Shown: positions 7,272 through 13,976 of the stretch, one piece after another
Layout: the number at the start of each line of letters is the position of its first letter
How positions within the stretch are numbered: the stretch's first letter is position 1
DNA from: Nostoc commune NIES-4072
GTDB taxonomy: Bacteria; Cyanobacteriota; Cyanobacteriia; Cyanobacteriales; Nostocaceae
Length of the DNA stretch: 24,122 nucleotides
Direction: 5' to 3'
NCBI RefSeq assembly: GCF_003113895.1
Contig: NZ_BDUD01000010.1
Location: 1 to 24,122 of the forward strand
The notes under the pieces: generated by a model
What the model was told of the DNA's origin: nothing
Databases searched by the model: none
What the model saw: only the letters and a program-made list of their open reading frames with translations
Made by a program: the position numbers and the translations under genes

Positions 7272-8001
7272 TGGCAACGGCAATCACAGCAATCCTCACT
7301 CGGAAACTGCCAATTTAGTAGAGGGTAGTGAATTGGGTGAGGTCAAGATAGCACTAGGCAGATTATATAAAGAATTTGAAAGTTTTAAGCAATCACAGAA
7401 AACTGAACGCGAAAGGGATAGGGCGGAGTTACAAGCATGGGCGCAAACGAATTTAATTCAGAATCAACTCCTAAGCAAAGCGATGGTGACAATCGAGATG
7501 CTGACGGGGGAATTGAAGAATCAGAATCTCTCCTCTCACGAGTACGAGCAGAACAACGAGAATTTGAGACAAGAATTAACTCCCTTACTGACGCAGTTAA
7601 AGAATATGCCCAAGTCCTCAGCGACATTAGAGAGCTTAGAGTTCAAAGGGCTGAAAAGCGAAATCTCACAGTTAAAGTCGAACTGGAACGACCTGTTGAT
7701 TCACACGAAGAACTTGACTACGGTTATTCAGGAGTTAAAGAACAGCCCTCCCCCCAAACCCATCACCATAGAGAAAGAGGTTTATCGCTCTGAACCCATA
7801 GGGAAATATGGGACGATGGGGTTATTTACTGCATTATTTAGTTTGTCAATTTTCTTTCTACTCAATCAATTTATTCCGGTAAAAATATCGGATGATTTCA
7901 ATAATTATCTACAAGCTATCTGGCAGCGCACTGGTTTTACTAATACCAAGTTACAGAGAGTTGAACGATATCTTGGTACTGACAAGAACCGCCAAAAATA
8001 A
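7255..8001 (+). CDS. Coiled-coil protein with C-terminal membrane anchor
   Basis: 248 residues. An Asn-rich N-terminus is followed by a long helical/coiled-coil region (about 25-170), a Pro-rich hinge (SPPPKP), a single transmembrane segment (TMGLFTALFSLSIFFLLNQF, about 187-206) and a short C-terminal domain of about 40 residues. The start overlaps the end of the ParA-like gene by 17 nt, so the three genes form one operon. A membrane-anchored partner that docks the ATPase or relaxosome is a reasonable inference from context. No enzymatic motif is seen. A second, out-of-frame reading of 118 codons lies at 7437-7793. Confidence 0.75.
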   Translation: MSNNNNGNGNHSNPHSETANLVEGSELGEVKIALGRLYKEFESFKQSQKTERERDRAELQAWAQTNLIQNQLLSKAMVTIEMLTGELKNQNLSSHEYEQNNENLRQELTPLLTQLKNMPKSSATLESLEFKGLKSEISQLKSNWNDLLIHTKNLTTVIQELKNSPPPKPITIEKEVYRSEPIGKYGTMGLFTALFSLSIFFLLNQFIPVKISDDFNNYLQAIWQRTGFTNTKLQRVERYLGTDKNRQK

Positions 8002-8013
8002 GTGAACTATAGC

Positions 8014-8036
8014 GGCTAAAATTCCGAATTTTAGCC
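8014..8036 (+). terminator. Hairpin after the ParA-like operon
   Basis: Perfect 10-bp arms GGCTAAAATT-CCG-AATTTTAGCC, starting 13 nt after the stop codon. It lacks a strong T-run on the plus strand, so it may act together with the second hairpin at 8044-8062. Confidence 0.6.
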
Positions 8037-8043
8037 CTAACTT

Positions 8044-8062
8044 CAACTTTTTAAGTTGTTTT
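8044..8062 (+). terminator. Intrinsic terminator of the ParA-like operon
   Basis: CAACTT-TTT-AAGTTG followed directly by TTTT. It is small, but has the hairpin-plus-U-tract form. It lies between convergent transcription units. Confidence 0.5.
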
Positions 8063-8116
8063 AGCACCGACGCTTATTCTAGTACTGCTGTTCATTGTTT
8101 TTAGCACTTAGTAGAT

Positions 8117-8482
8117 TTAACTCAGTTTTGGGCTGAACGTTTTCCCAGATTCTTCGTCTACCATCTGTTGAATATCTGGATGGAGGTAGTATCCTCCATC
8201 CCGAAAAACTAAATTTTTCTGGTCAATCAAAGATTGCAAAACTCTATCAAACTGCTCTGTGGTAAACAGGTACTTAGCTGGATTAAAACCCCTGTTGATG
8301 AAATGCACACTGCGGATAAACAATTCTGTGTAATCGTGGATATTTTCAAGCTGCACACCCCAAACTATGGCAGGCGGTAAAGCCTCATCTTTGGGTTGTA
8401 CTGCTCCTGCCATCTTGATTGTTTCTTCAGTAATAGCGTTACCACTCCTGGCAACTTTTTTACGTCGTTGTGCTTTACCCAT
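8117..8482 (-). CDS. Small protein of unknown function, downstream of the primase
   Basis: 121 residues. A basic N-terminus (MGKAQRRKKVARSG) is followed by a mixed alpha/beta region ending in FRDGGYYLHPDIQQMV. The segment FDRVLQSLIDQKNLVFRDGGYYLHP could be a winged-helix-like unit (helix, then a beta hairpin), which would fit a DNA-binding accessory protein, but this is only a reading of pattern. ATG 8482 is preceded by GAGGATTAGAG, giving an SD about 8 nt upstream. It is the last gene of the primase transcription unit, 97 bp after the 47-residue ORF. I do not recognise the family. Confidence 0.65.
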   Translation of the reverse strand: MGKAQRRKKVARSGNAITEETIKMAGAVQPKDEALPPAIVWGVQLENIHDYTELFIRSVHFINRGFNPAKYLFTTEQFDRVLQSLIDQKNLVFRDGGYYLHPDIQQMVDEESGKTFSPKLS

Positions 8483-8579
8483 CTCTAATCCTCACTGCAC
8501 GTCCGATAAGCCTATTCTTGTTAGATGACACTTGTAATAGATGTGGTTTAAGGCTAGTGCCATCGAGTCAAACGACAAA

Positions 8580-8723
8580 TCAAGTAAAAATTTTACCTTT
8601 ATAATGCTCAGTTTTAACGCTCCTGACAACGCCCTTTTTACCGTCAATAGCCAGCCCTAAAGTATGGGAACGATCTAACTCGTGTCCAATATTTAATACT
8701 AAATACTGGATCTGTTTTCTCAT
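8580..8723 (-). CDS. 47-residue protein translationally coupled to the primase
   Basis: An ORF below common length cut-offs. Its ATG (8723-8721) shares one base with the primase stop codon in a TGATG arrangement, a strong sign of termination-reinitiation coupling. The peptide begins MRKQIQYLVLNIGHELDRSH and ends KTEHYKGKIFT. It is soluble, mildly basic and probably alpha/beta. No family is recognised. A role in replication control or as a primase accessory is suggested only by coupling. Confidence 0.55.
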   Translation of the reverse strand: MRKQIQYLVLNIGHELDRSHTLGLAIDGKKGVVRSVKTEHYKGKIFT

Positions 8724-11443
8724 CAAATGTCCAACCAAGGGCGCAGATGAGCGCGTCTAACCCTCGCCCCTGGCTTTTGTTTAGTACCGATGCGGACATC
8801 ATTTGATTGCCCGCACTCCCAGATGTAGACTAGTTCGCCGTTGTAGTCAGCTTGAGAGTCCGCGCCGAGTCGCCACACGGTATTAGCTGCATCCTTAATA
8901 TATTGGAGTCGTTCAGGGCTGAAACCTTTGGTTATTTGCTGTAATTCAGCACTATCAAGGCTTAGAACGATTTCGCCCAAGGCTGACTTGTCCTCCCAAG
9001 CCTCAATAATTCGTTGTGTGGTGCTGACTTCTTTTTGTGTGGTGCTGGCATGGGTGCTGGCTGAAACTCTTGCTGGTGCTGGATGTGCTGACTGTGCTGG
9101 CTTATCCTCCTGATTTTGACTGCTAGTAGTGTTCATCAAGTAGTGTTGGTTGGTGGTGTCAACTGCGTTACTATGAGCCAAAAGGTCAGCACCGCCCTGA
9201 AAATCAGCACTATCAACACTTTCGGTTAGCATTTCAGTCAGCACTGGGTTAGCACTACTTTTACTAAGGTCAGCATTTAGGTCAGCATCTTTTTCTGACA
9301 CTAAGAGCGGAAAGTCATGTCCTGGCTGCCGAATAGCAATTTTAGTGATAAAACGTCCTTTCTTGTTTCTGACTTTTGCGGCATTAATATTGAGTTGAGA
9401 TTTCAGCAGATTGAGCAAAATTGCTGAGAATCGTTGCTTGGTCATGATGCCGTGAGAATTACGCTGCGCCCATTCGCAGTAGTTAGGATAGAGGAACAAT
9501 TCAGCACTTTGACCGTTATCACCGATTTGCGTTTGTGCGTTTAGGTCATAGTAAAGACAGTCATTAGCCCAATCCGCCAGAGGATTAGTGCTTAACAATA
9601 CCTCTGTGCTAAATGAGGCGAGTGAAGGTACTAGTTTGTTAGTGTCACCCACATAAGCGGCGACATCTTTTGCTGGCATCTCTAAAACCCATTGCAATAC
9701 CCCAGGCAAGTATGGTTGAAATTCCTTTTCTAAAGGGCGGCGCTCATTTTGAGGAACCACCCGCTCAAAAGGCATTGACAGACGACGGCGGGCCAGCGCG
9801 TTAGTGTAATCACTGCTTTGAATGATTTCGTTAGCGGCAATCCAGACCACCCCACTAAATCTAAAGCTGCCTGTTTGCTGGATTCCTTTTTTCTCGTGTC
9901 GCAGCTCATCATCGCCGGTCAATTTCTTGAGAGTGCTAACATCACCTGTGTAGCGCTCAGAGTCAGTGATAAACACAGCTTTCTTGCCGTAGAGAGCCGC
10001 AGTTTCAAAGCGGTTTTGCTCCAACTGCTTCAGTTCTGTAATTGCGTAGTTTTCCCTGCCAAGTAGCGCTTGTACCAGCCGTAATAGAGTACCTTTGCCA
10101 GTGCCGCCAGCGCCCACTAGTTCCATGAATCGTTGTAACTCTCCGCCGCGTTCGGTGACGGTGGCATTGATGCCAGCGCGAATTACTTGCACCCAGTCAG
10201 CTTTACCTTCGCAAGCTTCGAGCAACCATTCTTTAACTGTTTCACAACCTACACTGCGGTCAGCCCATTTAAAAGGTAGCTGACTAAGCATTCTGTATCC
10301 CGGCTCATGTGGATACTCTTTGAGGGTATTAACATCAAGCACACAATCCTGAAGACAAATAAAGCCTTTGCGGACTTCCCAGTGATTAACCCTGAGCTTG
10401 GCCTTGAGTAAAGTCAAAACGCCGTTGACAAACTTGCTGGAAAAATGGCGTGTCCGCGTTTCTAACTCTGTTAAAACAATTGACATCGCCTCTTCGACGG
10501 GAATTTCACCCCAGACCCCGCGTTTATTTTCTGCTTCATACCAGTACCAAGCTTTGTTTGCTACGTGCCAAGCCAGTCTTGCGCGGTAATCTTCGGCGAT
10601 TTGTGCAGCAAAAACCGACTCTGACAAGGTTTTGTTATCAGAATCGTCTTCTTTGAACTGACGTTCCCAAGTTTCAAAGTTAACAGCTAATCGTAACACC
10701 TTGTCTCTGAAAGCGTCGCCGCCGTTGGACTGAATGTAATCGTCCATCCCTTTCCCCTCTGCTGCACTCCATAAGCCCGTGGCAATGTACACAGGCACTT
10801 TAAACTTAGCTAATTGACAAGCCAGTTTTCTCTGTGCTGCAATCACATTTTTGTTAGCCTTGGCGCATTCGTCTGCATCAAATGCAATAATCCATCCAAA
10901 GCCATTACGGGCTAAAAATTCTAGGGTATCAACTAAGAAACGTTTCCCCTGCGGGTCGTTAGAAGCGGATGTTAGCCCTTGCTCAACACCAGCGAGGGCT
11001 ACTGTGGGGAATCCGTTAGAACAGCCGGCGATCGCCTTAAATAGCCCCTCAGAGAGAAGTAAGCAGGGATGACCGTTTATGTGATAGCAAAGTGCTTTGA
11101 GTGCCTCTAAATCCTTCCAGTAGCCTGGATTATGAGGATGACGGGGTAGCATTGCGTCATATTCTTCCCTAGTTGCTGTCCGATATTTGGGCGCTTTCTT
11201 CTCGTCTGGGCTTTTCCAGGGCTTGTTAGGGCGGTACTGCCCAAAACCGTTGCTTCCGGATAGCCAGATGCCAGCAGAAAGCGCTGTGTATCCTAAGCGC
11301 TGGGTCGCTTCTTTGATTTCCATTGAGCGACAGTTAACAGCTATCCACTCTGGACACAAGCCCCGGTTTGTTACGCACTCTTTATAATGTCTGTCTGTAA
11401 GTCTATTAGCGGTCAGGATTGCAGTTGTCTGTATTGTTTTCAC
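8723..11443 (-). CDS. Replicative primase-helicase (TOPRIM plus superfamily 3 helicase, P4-like)
   Basis: 906 residues from GTG 11443, chosen because GGAG lies 8 nt upstream. The frame also extends 20 codons further, without an SD. The N-terminal part resembles DUF3854/TOPRIM domains: LLLSEGLFKA with E132, and FDADE with D189 and D191. The C-terminal part is a superfamily 3 helicase: Walker A GAGGTGKGT (444-452), then KKAVFITDSE (Walker B-like), VVWIAANE (motif C) and ALARRRLSMPF with the arginine finger. This TOPRIM-plus-D5/P4-like arrangement occurs in phage and plasmid replication proteins, so it is the likely initiator/primase-helicase of this replicon. The region about 720-830 is low-complexity (Ser/Thr/Ala-rich) and separates a C-terminal domain of about 75 residues. 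The leader at 11444-11643 is highly structured. Confidence 0.9.
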   Translation of the reverse strand: MKTIQTTAILTANRLTDRHYKECVTNRGLCPEWIAVNCRSMEIKEATQRLGYTALSAGIWLSGSNGFGQYRPNKPWKSPDEKKAPKYRTATREEYDAMLPRHPHNPGYWKDLEALKALCYHINGHPCLLLSEGLFKAIAGCSNGFPTVALAGVEQGLTSASNDPQGKRFLVDTLEFLARNGFGWIIAFDADECAKANKNVIAAQRKLACQLAKFKVPVYIATGLWSAAEGKGMDDYIQSNGGDAFRDKVLRLAVNFETWERQFKEDDSDNKTLSESVFAAQIAEDYRARLAWHVANKAWYWYEAENKRGVWGEIPVEEAMSIVLTELETRTRHFSSKFVNGVLTLLKAKLRVNHWEVRKGFICLQDCVLDVNTLKEYPHEPGYRMLSQLPFKWADRSVGCETVKEWLLEACEGKADWVQVIRAGINATVTERGGELQRFMELVGAGGTGKGTLLRLVQALLGRENYAITELKQLEQNRFETAALYGKKAVFITDSERYTGDVSTLKKLTGDDELRHEKKGIQQTGSFRFSGVVWIAANEIIQSSDYTNALARRRLSMPFERVVPQNERRPLEKEFQPYLPGVLQWVLEMPAKDVAAYVGDTNKLVPSLASFSTEVLLSTNPLADWANDCLYYDLNAQTQIGDNGQSAELFLYPNYCEWAQRNSHGIMTKQRFSAILLNLLKSQLNINAAKVRNKKGRFITKIAIRQPGHDFPLLVSEKDADLNADLSKSSANPVLTEMLTESVDSADFQGGADLLAHSNAVDTTNQHYLMNTTSSQNQEDKPAQSAHPAPARVSASTHASTTQKEVSTTQRIIEAWEDKSALGEIVLSLDSAELQQITKGFSPERLQYIKDAANTVWRLGADSQADYNGELVYIWECGQSNDVRIGTKQKPGARVRRAHLRPWLDI

Positions 11444-11484
11444 TTTTTTTACTCCGAATTTTTCAAAATCCGGGTAACTCCTTA

Positions 11485-11635
11485 TTGCAACACGACCGCA
11501 CAACTGGTTAACATAGAGTCAGCGATCGCGGTTCCGAAAAGTCCTACCACAGACAATTCGTTTCGGAGTTACCCCCGTGAGAATTTTTCAAATGATGGAA
11601 CCCGCTTAACTTCCCGGTCGAGCGGGTTTCGTCAT
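11485..11635 (+). ncRNA. Candidate counter-transcript RNA opposite the primase leader
   Basis: On the strand opposite the primase leader, TTGCAA (11485-11490), an 18-nt spacer and TAACAT (11509-11514) form a promoter-like pair. About 110 nt later an intrinsic-terminator-like hairpin, AACCCGCT (11599-11606) and AGCGGGTT (11621-11628), is followed by TCGTCATTTTT. The predicted RNA of about 110 nt contains GGAGTTACCC (11565-11574), the complement of GGGTAACTCC at 11472-11481. It would be antisense to the primase mRNA leader, as in countertranscript replication control. Inference only. Confidence 0.35.
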
Positions 11636-11643
11636 TTTTGAAA
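11586..11643. terminator. Long imperfect inverted repeat with terminator core
   Basis: Arms starting TTTCAAATGATGGAACCCGCT-like (11586-11606) and their imperfect complement (11621-11643), with a 14-nt loop. The core AACCCGCT/AGCGGGTT is perfect. It lies between the primase leader and the 79-residue gene. On the minus strand it would also end transcription arriving from the XRE operon only partly, because it lies beyond that operon's last stop codon. Confidence 0.5.
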
Positions 11644-11678
11644 GAGTTTCCCTAATGGGTGTATGGGAATTCCCATCA

Positions 11679-11918
11679 TCAAGCTACATCCAAAACTATG
11701 AAACCCTTGCTACACCACTGAACTAACAGCCATCTGTCAGATTCTTTGTCTAAAGCTGGCTTTAGTCGCTGGGCGAAAAAATCTTCCCATGCTTCTACGC
11801 CGTGTTGTGTAACGAATTGTTTTTCAACTTCTTTAAAACGTTCCCAGTTACGCTCCGCGATCGCGGTCAGCATTGGGATTAATTCGCTTACTGGTATCTG
11901 AGTAGTTGTTTCACTCAT
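11679..11918 (-). CDS. 79-residue protein, last gene of the XRE operon
   Basis: The start is set at ATG 11918 because GAGGG lies 8 nt upstream. A TTG 15 nt earlier overlaps that SD and is unlikely. The protein is acidic and helical (MSETTTQIPVSELIPMLTAI..., then WERFKEVEKQF and ALDKESDRWLLVQW), with no membrane segment. The start codon lies within the end of the upstream 70-residue ORF (8-nt overlap), so translation is coupled. No family is recognised. Position downstream of a repressor gene suggests a plasmid maintenance or control function, but this is not shown by the sequence. Confidence 0.65.
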   Translation of the reverse strand: MSETTTQIPVSELIPMLTAIAERNWERFKEVEKQFVTQHGVEAWEDFFAQRLKPALDKESDRWLLVQWCSKGFIVLDVA

Positions 11919-12123
11919 CTGGGTGTCCCTCAAAAATACAAATAATTGGTAAAGGTTCTATCTTGGTATCAACAACTTTAACTAATCGTATTCCCCTTTT
12001 TCTGCCTATCCTTTTGCAGTGTTGCTCTGAAGCAGCAGGCAGCCAATATCTAGTCTCAGCTAGTGGGTCAAACTTGCCCTCAACACGCTCTATACCGTCG
12101 TTTGCCTGATTTCCCTCGGTCAG
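11911..12123 (-). CDS. 70-residue protein with apparent CTG start
   Basis: The frame between the XRE gene and the 79-residue gene is open and protein-like (DPLAETRYWLPAASEQHCKR, then GIRLVKVVDTKIEPLPIICIFEG) but has no ATG, GTG or TTG start. A strong SD, AAGGAGG, overlaps the XRE stop codon and is followed 4 nt later by CTG (12123-12121), the best start. The frame is also in phase with the XRE gene across its TAA, so stop readthrough would give a fusion. The C-terminus has the form of a small beta-sheet domain. It ends 8 nt inside the next gene. A sequencing error hiding a normal start is possible. Confidence 0.55.
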   Translation of the reverse strand: MTEGNQANDGIERVEGKFDPLAETRYWLPAASEQHCKRIGRKRGIRLVKVVDTKIEPLPIICIFEGHPDE

Positions 12124-12132
12124 ATTCCCTCC

Positions 12133-12372
12133 TTATTTTGTTTTTTGTACGCGATCGCTGACTTCTTCTGGTGGAACCCACTCGATTAACTCGCTAGGTT
12201 GAACGCGATAAGTGTCACAAATTTTGTTCATCGCGGTTACGTGTGGTACTTGCCAGGGATTGTCATACAAAGCGTAAACTGTGGTTGCAGATAGCCCTGT
12301 ATCTTTTCTGAACTGATAACGGGTAATGCCCCTATCATCAACAAACTGCTTGATTTTATTCCTAACTGGCAT
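12133..12372 (-). CDS. XRE/Cro-CI family transcriptional regulator
   Basis: 79 residues from ATG 12372 (MPVRNKIKQF); upstream TTG codons in frame are not needed. A compact helix-turn-helix covers nearly the whole protein: FVDDRGITRYQFRKDTGLS, then TTVYALYDN and ICDTYRVQPSELIEW. That is the five-helix Cro/CI fold with a recognition helix near residues 26-35. It is the first gene of a three-gene operon. One of three identical promoter/operator boxes lies about 115 nt upstream (12487-12523), and related TTGATA/TATCA elements fill 12382-12486, so autoregulation is likely. Confidence 0.85.
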   Translation of the reverse strand: MPVRNKIKQFVDDRGITRYQFRKDTGLSATTVYALYDNPWQVPHVTAMNKICDTYRVQPSELIEWVPPEEVSDRVQKTK

Positions 12373-12486
12373 CAATAACAAGTAACTGATATTAACAGCT
12401 AATTCTGTTGCAGTTTATCAGCATTTGAAAGATACCATTCGGTTGATAGCTAACTTTACTTGACATTATCAGTTGGTTGATATTAA

Positions 12487-12523
12487 TATATTAGTGTCAA
12501 GGTTATCGATACGTCAATAACTT
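12487..12523 (-). promoter_or_regulatory. Promoter/operator box, copy 1 (drives the XRE operon)
   Basis: A 37-bp sequence repeated at 12834 and 13189. On the minus strand TTGACG (12512-12517), an 18-nt spacer and TAATAT (12488-12493) make a good sigma-70-type promoter. A 20-bp imperfect palindrome GTTATCGATACGTCAATAAC (12502-12521) covers the -35 and would block RNA polymerase when bound. Confidence 0.65.
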
Positions 12524-12543
12524 AAGGCAGACGCAAGTAATAC

Positions 12544-12564
12544 CCAAGCGCAAAACGCGCTTGG
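12544..12564 (-). terminator. Hairpin after the first RHH gene
   Basis: Perfect 8-bp arms CCAAGCGC and GCGCTTGG around a 5-nt loop, 11 nt after the RHH stop codon and just before the next promoter box. There is no T-run, so termination may be partial. The hairpin belongs to the same repeated cassette as the promoter. Confidence 0.5.
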
Positions 12565-12574
12565 CGAGTTCCTT

Positions 12575-12736
12575 TTATTTGTCCTCCTTTTCCTCCTTTT
12601 TCTTGTCTATCGCTTGCTCAAGCAGCATTGTTATGAGGTTGTTAACGGTTCTATGCTCATCCTCAGCCCATTCCTTAAGAAACTCGTGCTTATCTGGGTC
12701 AAGGTAAACCATGACTCGCGGCTTTTTACTAGGCAT
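12575..12736 (-). CDS. Ribbon-helix-helix protein (CopG/Arc-like), 53 residues
   Basis: A short ORF, ATG 12736 to TAA 12575. The sequence KKPRVMVYLDPDKHEFLKEW followed by TVNNLITMLLEQAI has the ribbon-helix-helix pattern: a short beta strand with alternating residues (RVMVYL), then two helices with the turn at HRTVNN. It would dimerise and bind DNA as a plasmid repressor, like CopG or Arc. The tail is Lys/Glu-rich (KKKEEKEDK). The gene follows the promoter/operator box at 12834-12870 with a leader of about 95 nt, and is followed by a hairpin and the next box. Confidence 0.8.
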   Translation of the reverse strand: MPSKKPRVMVYLDPDKHEFLKEWAEDEHRTVNNLITMLLEQAIDKKKEEKEDK

Positions 12737-12833
12737 CTCTACAGGTACATATAAGTACTATCGCTTGTCAGCAATTGTCACCTTAATAAGAAAATTTGGG
12801 AAGGGAGTTGCACTTGTTAGTACCTGCTGCTAG

Positions 12834-12870
12834 TATATTAGTGTCAAGGTTATCGATACGTCAATAACTT
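12834..12870 (-). promoter_or_regulatory. Promoter/operator box, copy 2 (drives the 53-residue RHH gene)
   Basis: Identical over 37 bp to 12487-12523. The -35 TTGACG is at 12859-12864 and the -10 TAATAT at 12835-12840, with an 18-nt spacer and the same 20-bp palindrome over the -35. Confidence 0.65.
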
Positions 12871-12888
12871 TGGTACTGCAAGCAAGTT

Positions 12889-12909
12889 CCAAGCGCAAAA
12901 CGCTCTTGG
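12889..12909 (-). terminator. Hairpin after the second RHH gene
   Basis: CCAAGCGC and GCTCTTGG arms (one mismatch) around a 5-nt loop, 10 nt after the stop codon of the 55-residue gene. It is the counterpart of 12544-12564. Confidence 0.45.
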
Positions 12910-12919
12910 CGGTTTCCTT

Positions 12920-13087
12920 TTATTTGTCCTCCTTTTTTCGTTCTTTATATTGAGCTATCCAATCCGCAAGCGCGATGCTAGCAAGATTGGAAACGGATCG
13001 TTGTTGCTCGTCGGCAATTGTCTGTAGGTCGTCTAATAATTCCTGTGATGCCAAATAAATTGTTAATCGTGGTTTTTTTGTAGCCAT
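12920..13087 (-). CDS. Ribbon-helix-helix protein, 55 residues, paralogue of the 12575-12736 gene
   Basis: ATG 13087 to TAA 12920. KKPRLTIYLASQELLDDLQT followed by QQRSVSNLASIALADWI is again a strand-helix-helix pattern. The KKPR start and KKEDK end match the neighbouring 53-residue protein, so the genes arose by duplication together with their promoter and hairpin. The likely role is a DNA-binding repressor. Just upstream, GCATA-AAAAG-TATGC (13091-13105) could fold over the translation start. No SD is visible. It lies about 100 nt downstream of the box at 13189-13225. Confidence 0.78.
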   Translation of the reverse strand: MATKKPRLTIYLASQELLDDLQTIADEQQRSVSNLASIALADWIAQYKERKKEDK

Positions 13088-13188
13088 TACGCATAAAAAG
13101 TATGCTTCATGGAGCTATTAAATACCACTTCTAAGCTATTTGCAATTATTGTAAGCGAGGTGTTGACACTTAACTTAAATCCACTTAC

Positions 13189-13225
13189 TATATTAGTGTC
13201 AAGGTTATCGATGCGTCAATAACTT
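13189..13225 (-). promoter_or_regulatory. Promoter/operator box, copy 3 (drives the 55-residue RHH gene)
   Basis: One base differs from the other copies, within the palindrome (GATGCG in place of GATACG). The -35 TTGACG is at 13214-13219 and the -10 TAATAT at 13190-13195. Confidence 0.65.
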
Positions 13226-13244
13226 AAGGCAGACGCAGTAAGAC

Positions 13245-13313
13245 CCAAGCGCAAAACGCCTTTGGCGAGTTCCTTTCAAGGGTTGCAAGGGTTGCAAGCG
13301 CTGTTTTGACAGC
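13245..13313. repeat. Cassette-end hairpin and GGGTTGCAA direct repeats
   Basis: CCAAGCGC...GCCTTTGG (13245-13265) is the third copy of the cassette hairpin, here with no RHH gene before it. It is followed by two direct repeats of GGGTTGCAA (13280-13297) and a hairpin GCTGT-TTTG-ACAGC (13300-13313). This looks like the worn end of a duplicated RHH cassette next to the start of the plus-strand genes. Iteron function cannot be excluded. Confidence 0.4.
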
Positions 13314-13403
13314 ATTCAACTATTCACAGCAATATCTGTATTGCGTCCGCTCTATATCTGCGGTCGCGGTAATTGTGCGTGTCTGCATCACGAGAGAGGA
13401 TTC

Positions 13404-13976
13404 ATGCATATAAATTTACGCAACTTAGAAGCAATCAACGAACTACCTCTTGAGAAAACAATGCTTAATCAAAATCAATTACGAAGGTTAGAAGCAGTAG
13501 ATCGCTGGCTCAGAGAAATCCGAGATTCAGAAGAATTCAGACAACTGGAATACTCTCCAGATGTGATGCTAGGAGATGCAATTCAAGCAGTAGGCGAACT
13601 ACTTGACGAACATGATTATTGTGATTACAAGTCCACAAATTTTACTGATTCAGAGTGGCATTCATATCTAGAACAGAAGCCAGTAATGCACATTCGCCGC
13701 GTGAAGACTTGGCGTGAAAAGATTAACTCATTCATACTCGATGCTGCGTCAGAAGTAGCAATTGTGAGCTTGGTAACAACTAGTTTTATGGTAGTTGGTT
13801 CTATCTTTTGTCACGGTTTTGACCGAATTAAGGAAAGCAGAGGTGAGGAATATCAGCCCACATGGATTTACAACGCCAAAATTTTTGAAGGAAGCGCGAT
13901 CGCCTCTATCGCCGTCTTCCTGGGTGCAAGCTTAACGGGCGCGTGTGTTGCGGGAGACAAGAATGATGATCGATAA
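13404..13976 (+). CDS. Membrane protein of unknown function
   Basis: 190 residues from ATG 13404, supported by GAGAGGA just upstream. The frame extends back to 13341 without an SD. The N-terminal part (1-115) is soluble, acidic and helical (LRRLEAVDRWLREIRDSEEF). Two hydrophobic segments follow, near 115-140 (VAIVSLVTTSFMVVGSIFCHGF) and 163-184 (SAIASIAVFLGASLTGACVA), with about 25 residues between them. It ends overlapping the next gene by 14 nt. No family is recognised. It is the first of a run of plus-strand genes that lead to a two-TM ATPase. Confidence 0.7.
   Translation: MHINLRNLEAINELPLEKTMLNQNQLRRLEAVDRWLREIRDSEEFRQLEYSPDVMLGDAIQAVGELLDEHDYCDYKSTNFTDSEWHSYLEQKPVMHIRRVKTWREKINSFILDAASEVAIVSLVTTSFMVVGSIFCHGFDRIKESRGEEYQPTWIYNAKIFEGSAIASIAVFLGASLTGACVAGDKNDDR

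Noticed and set aside
8928..11387. Several 60-80-codon plus-strand frames opposite the primase
   Set aside because: They are antisense shadows of a long gene with complete helicase motifs.
11906..12109. 67-codon plus-strand frame
   Set aside because: It is the reverse of a better-supported minus-strand frame (11911-12123) that has SD and overlap signals.
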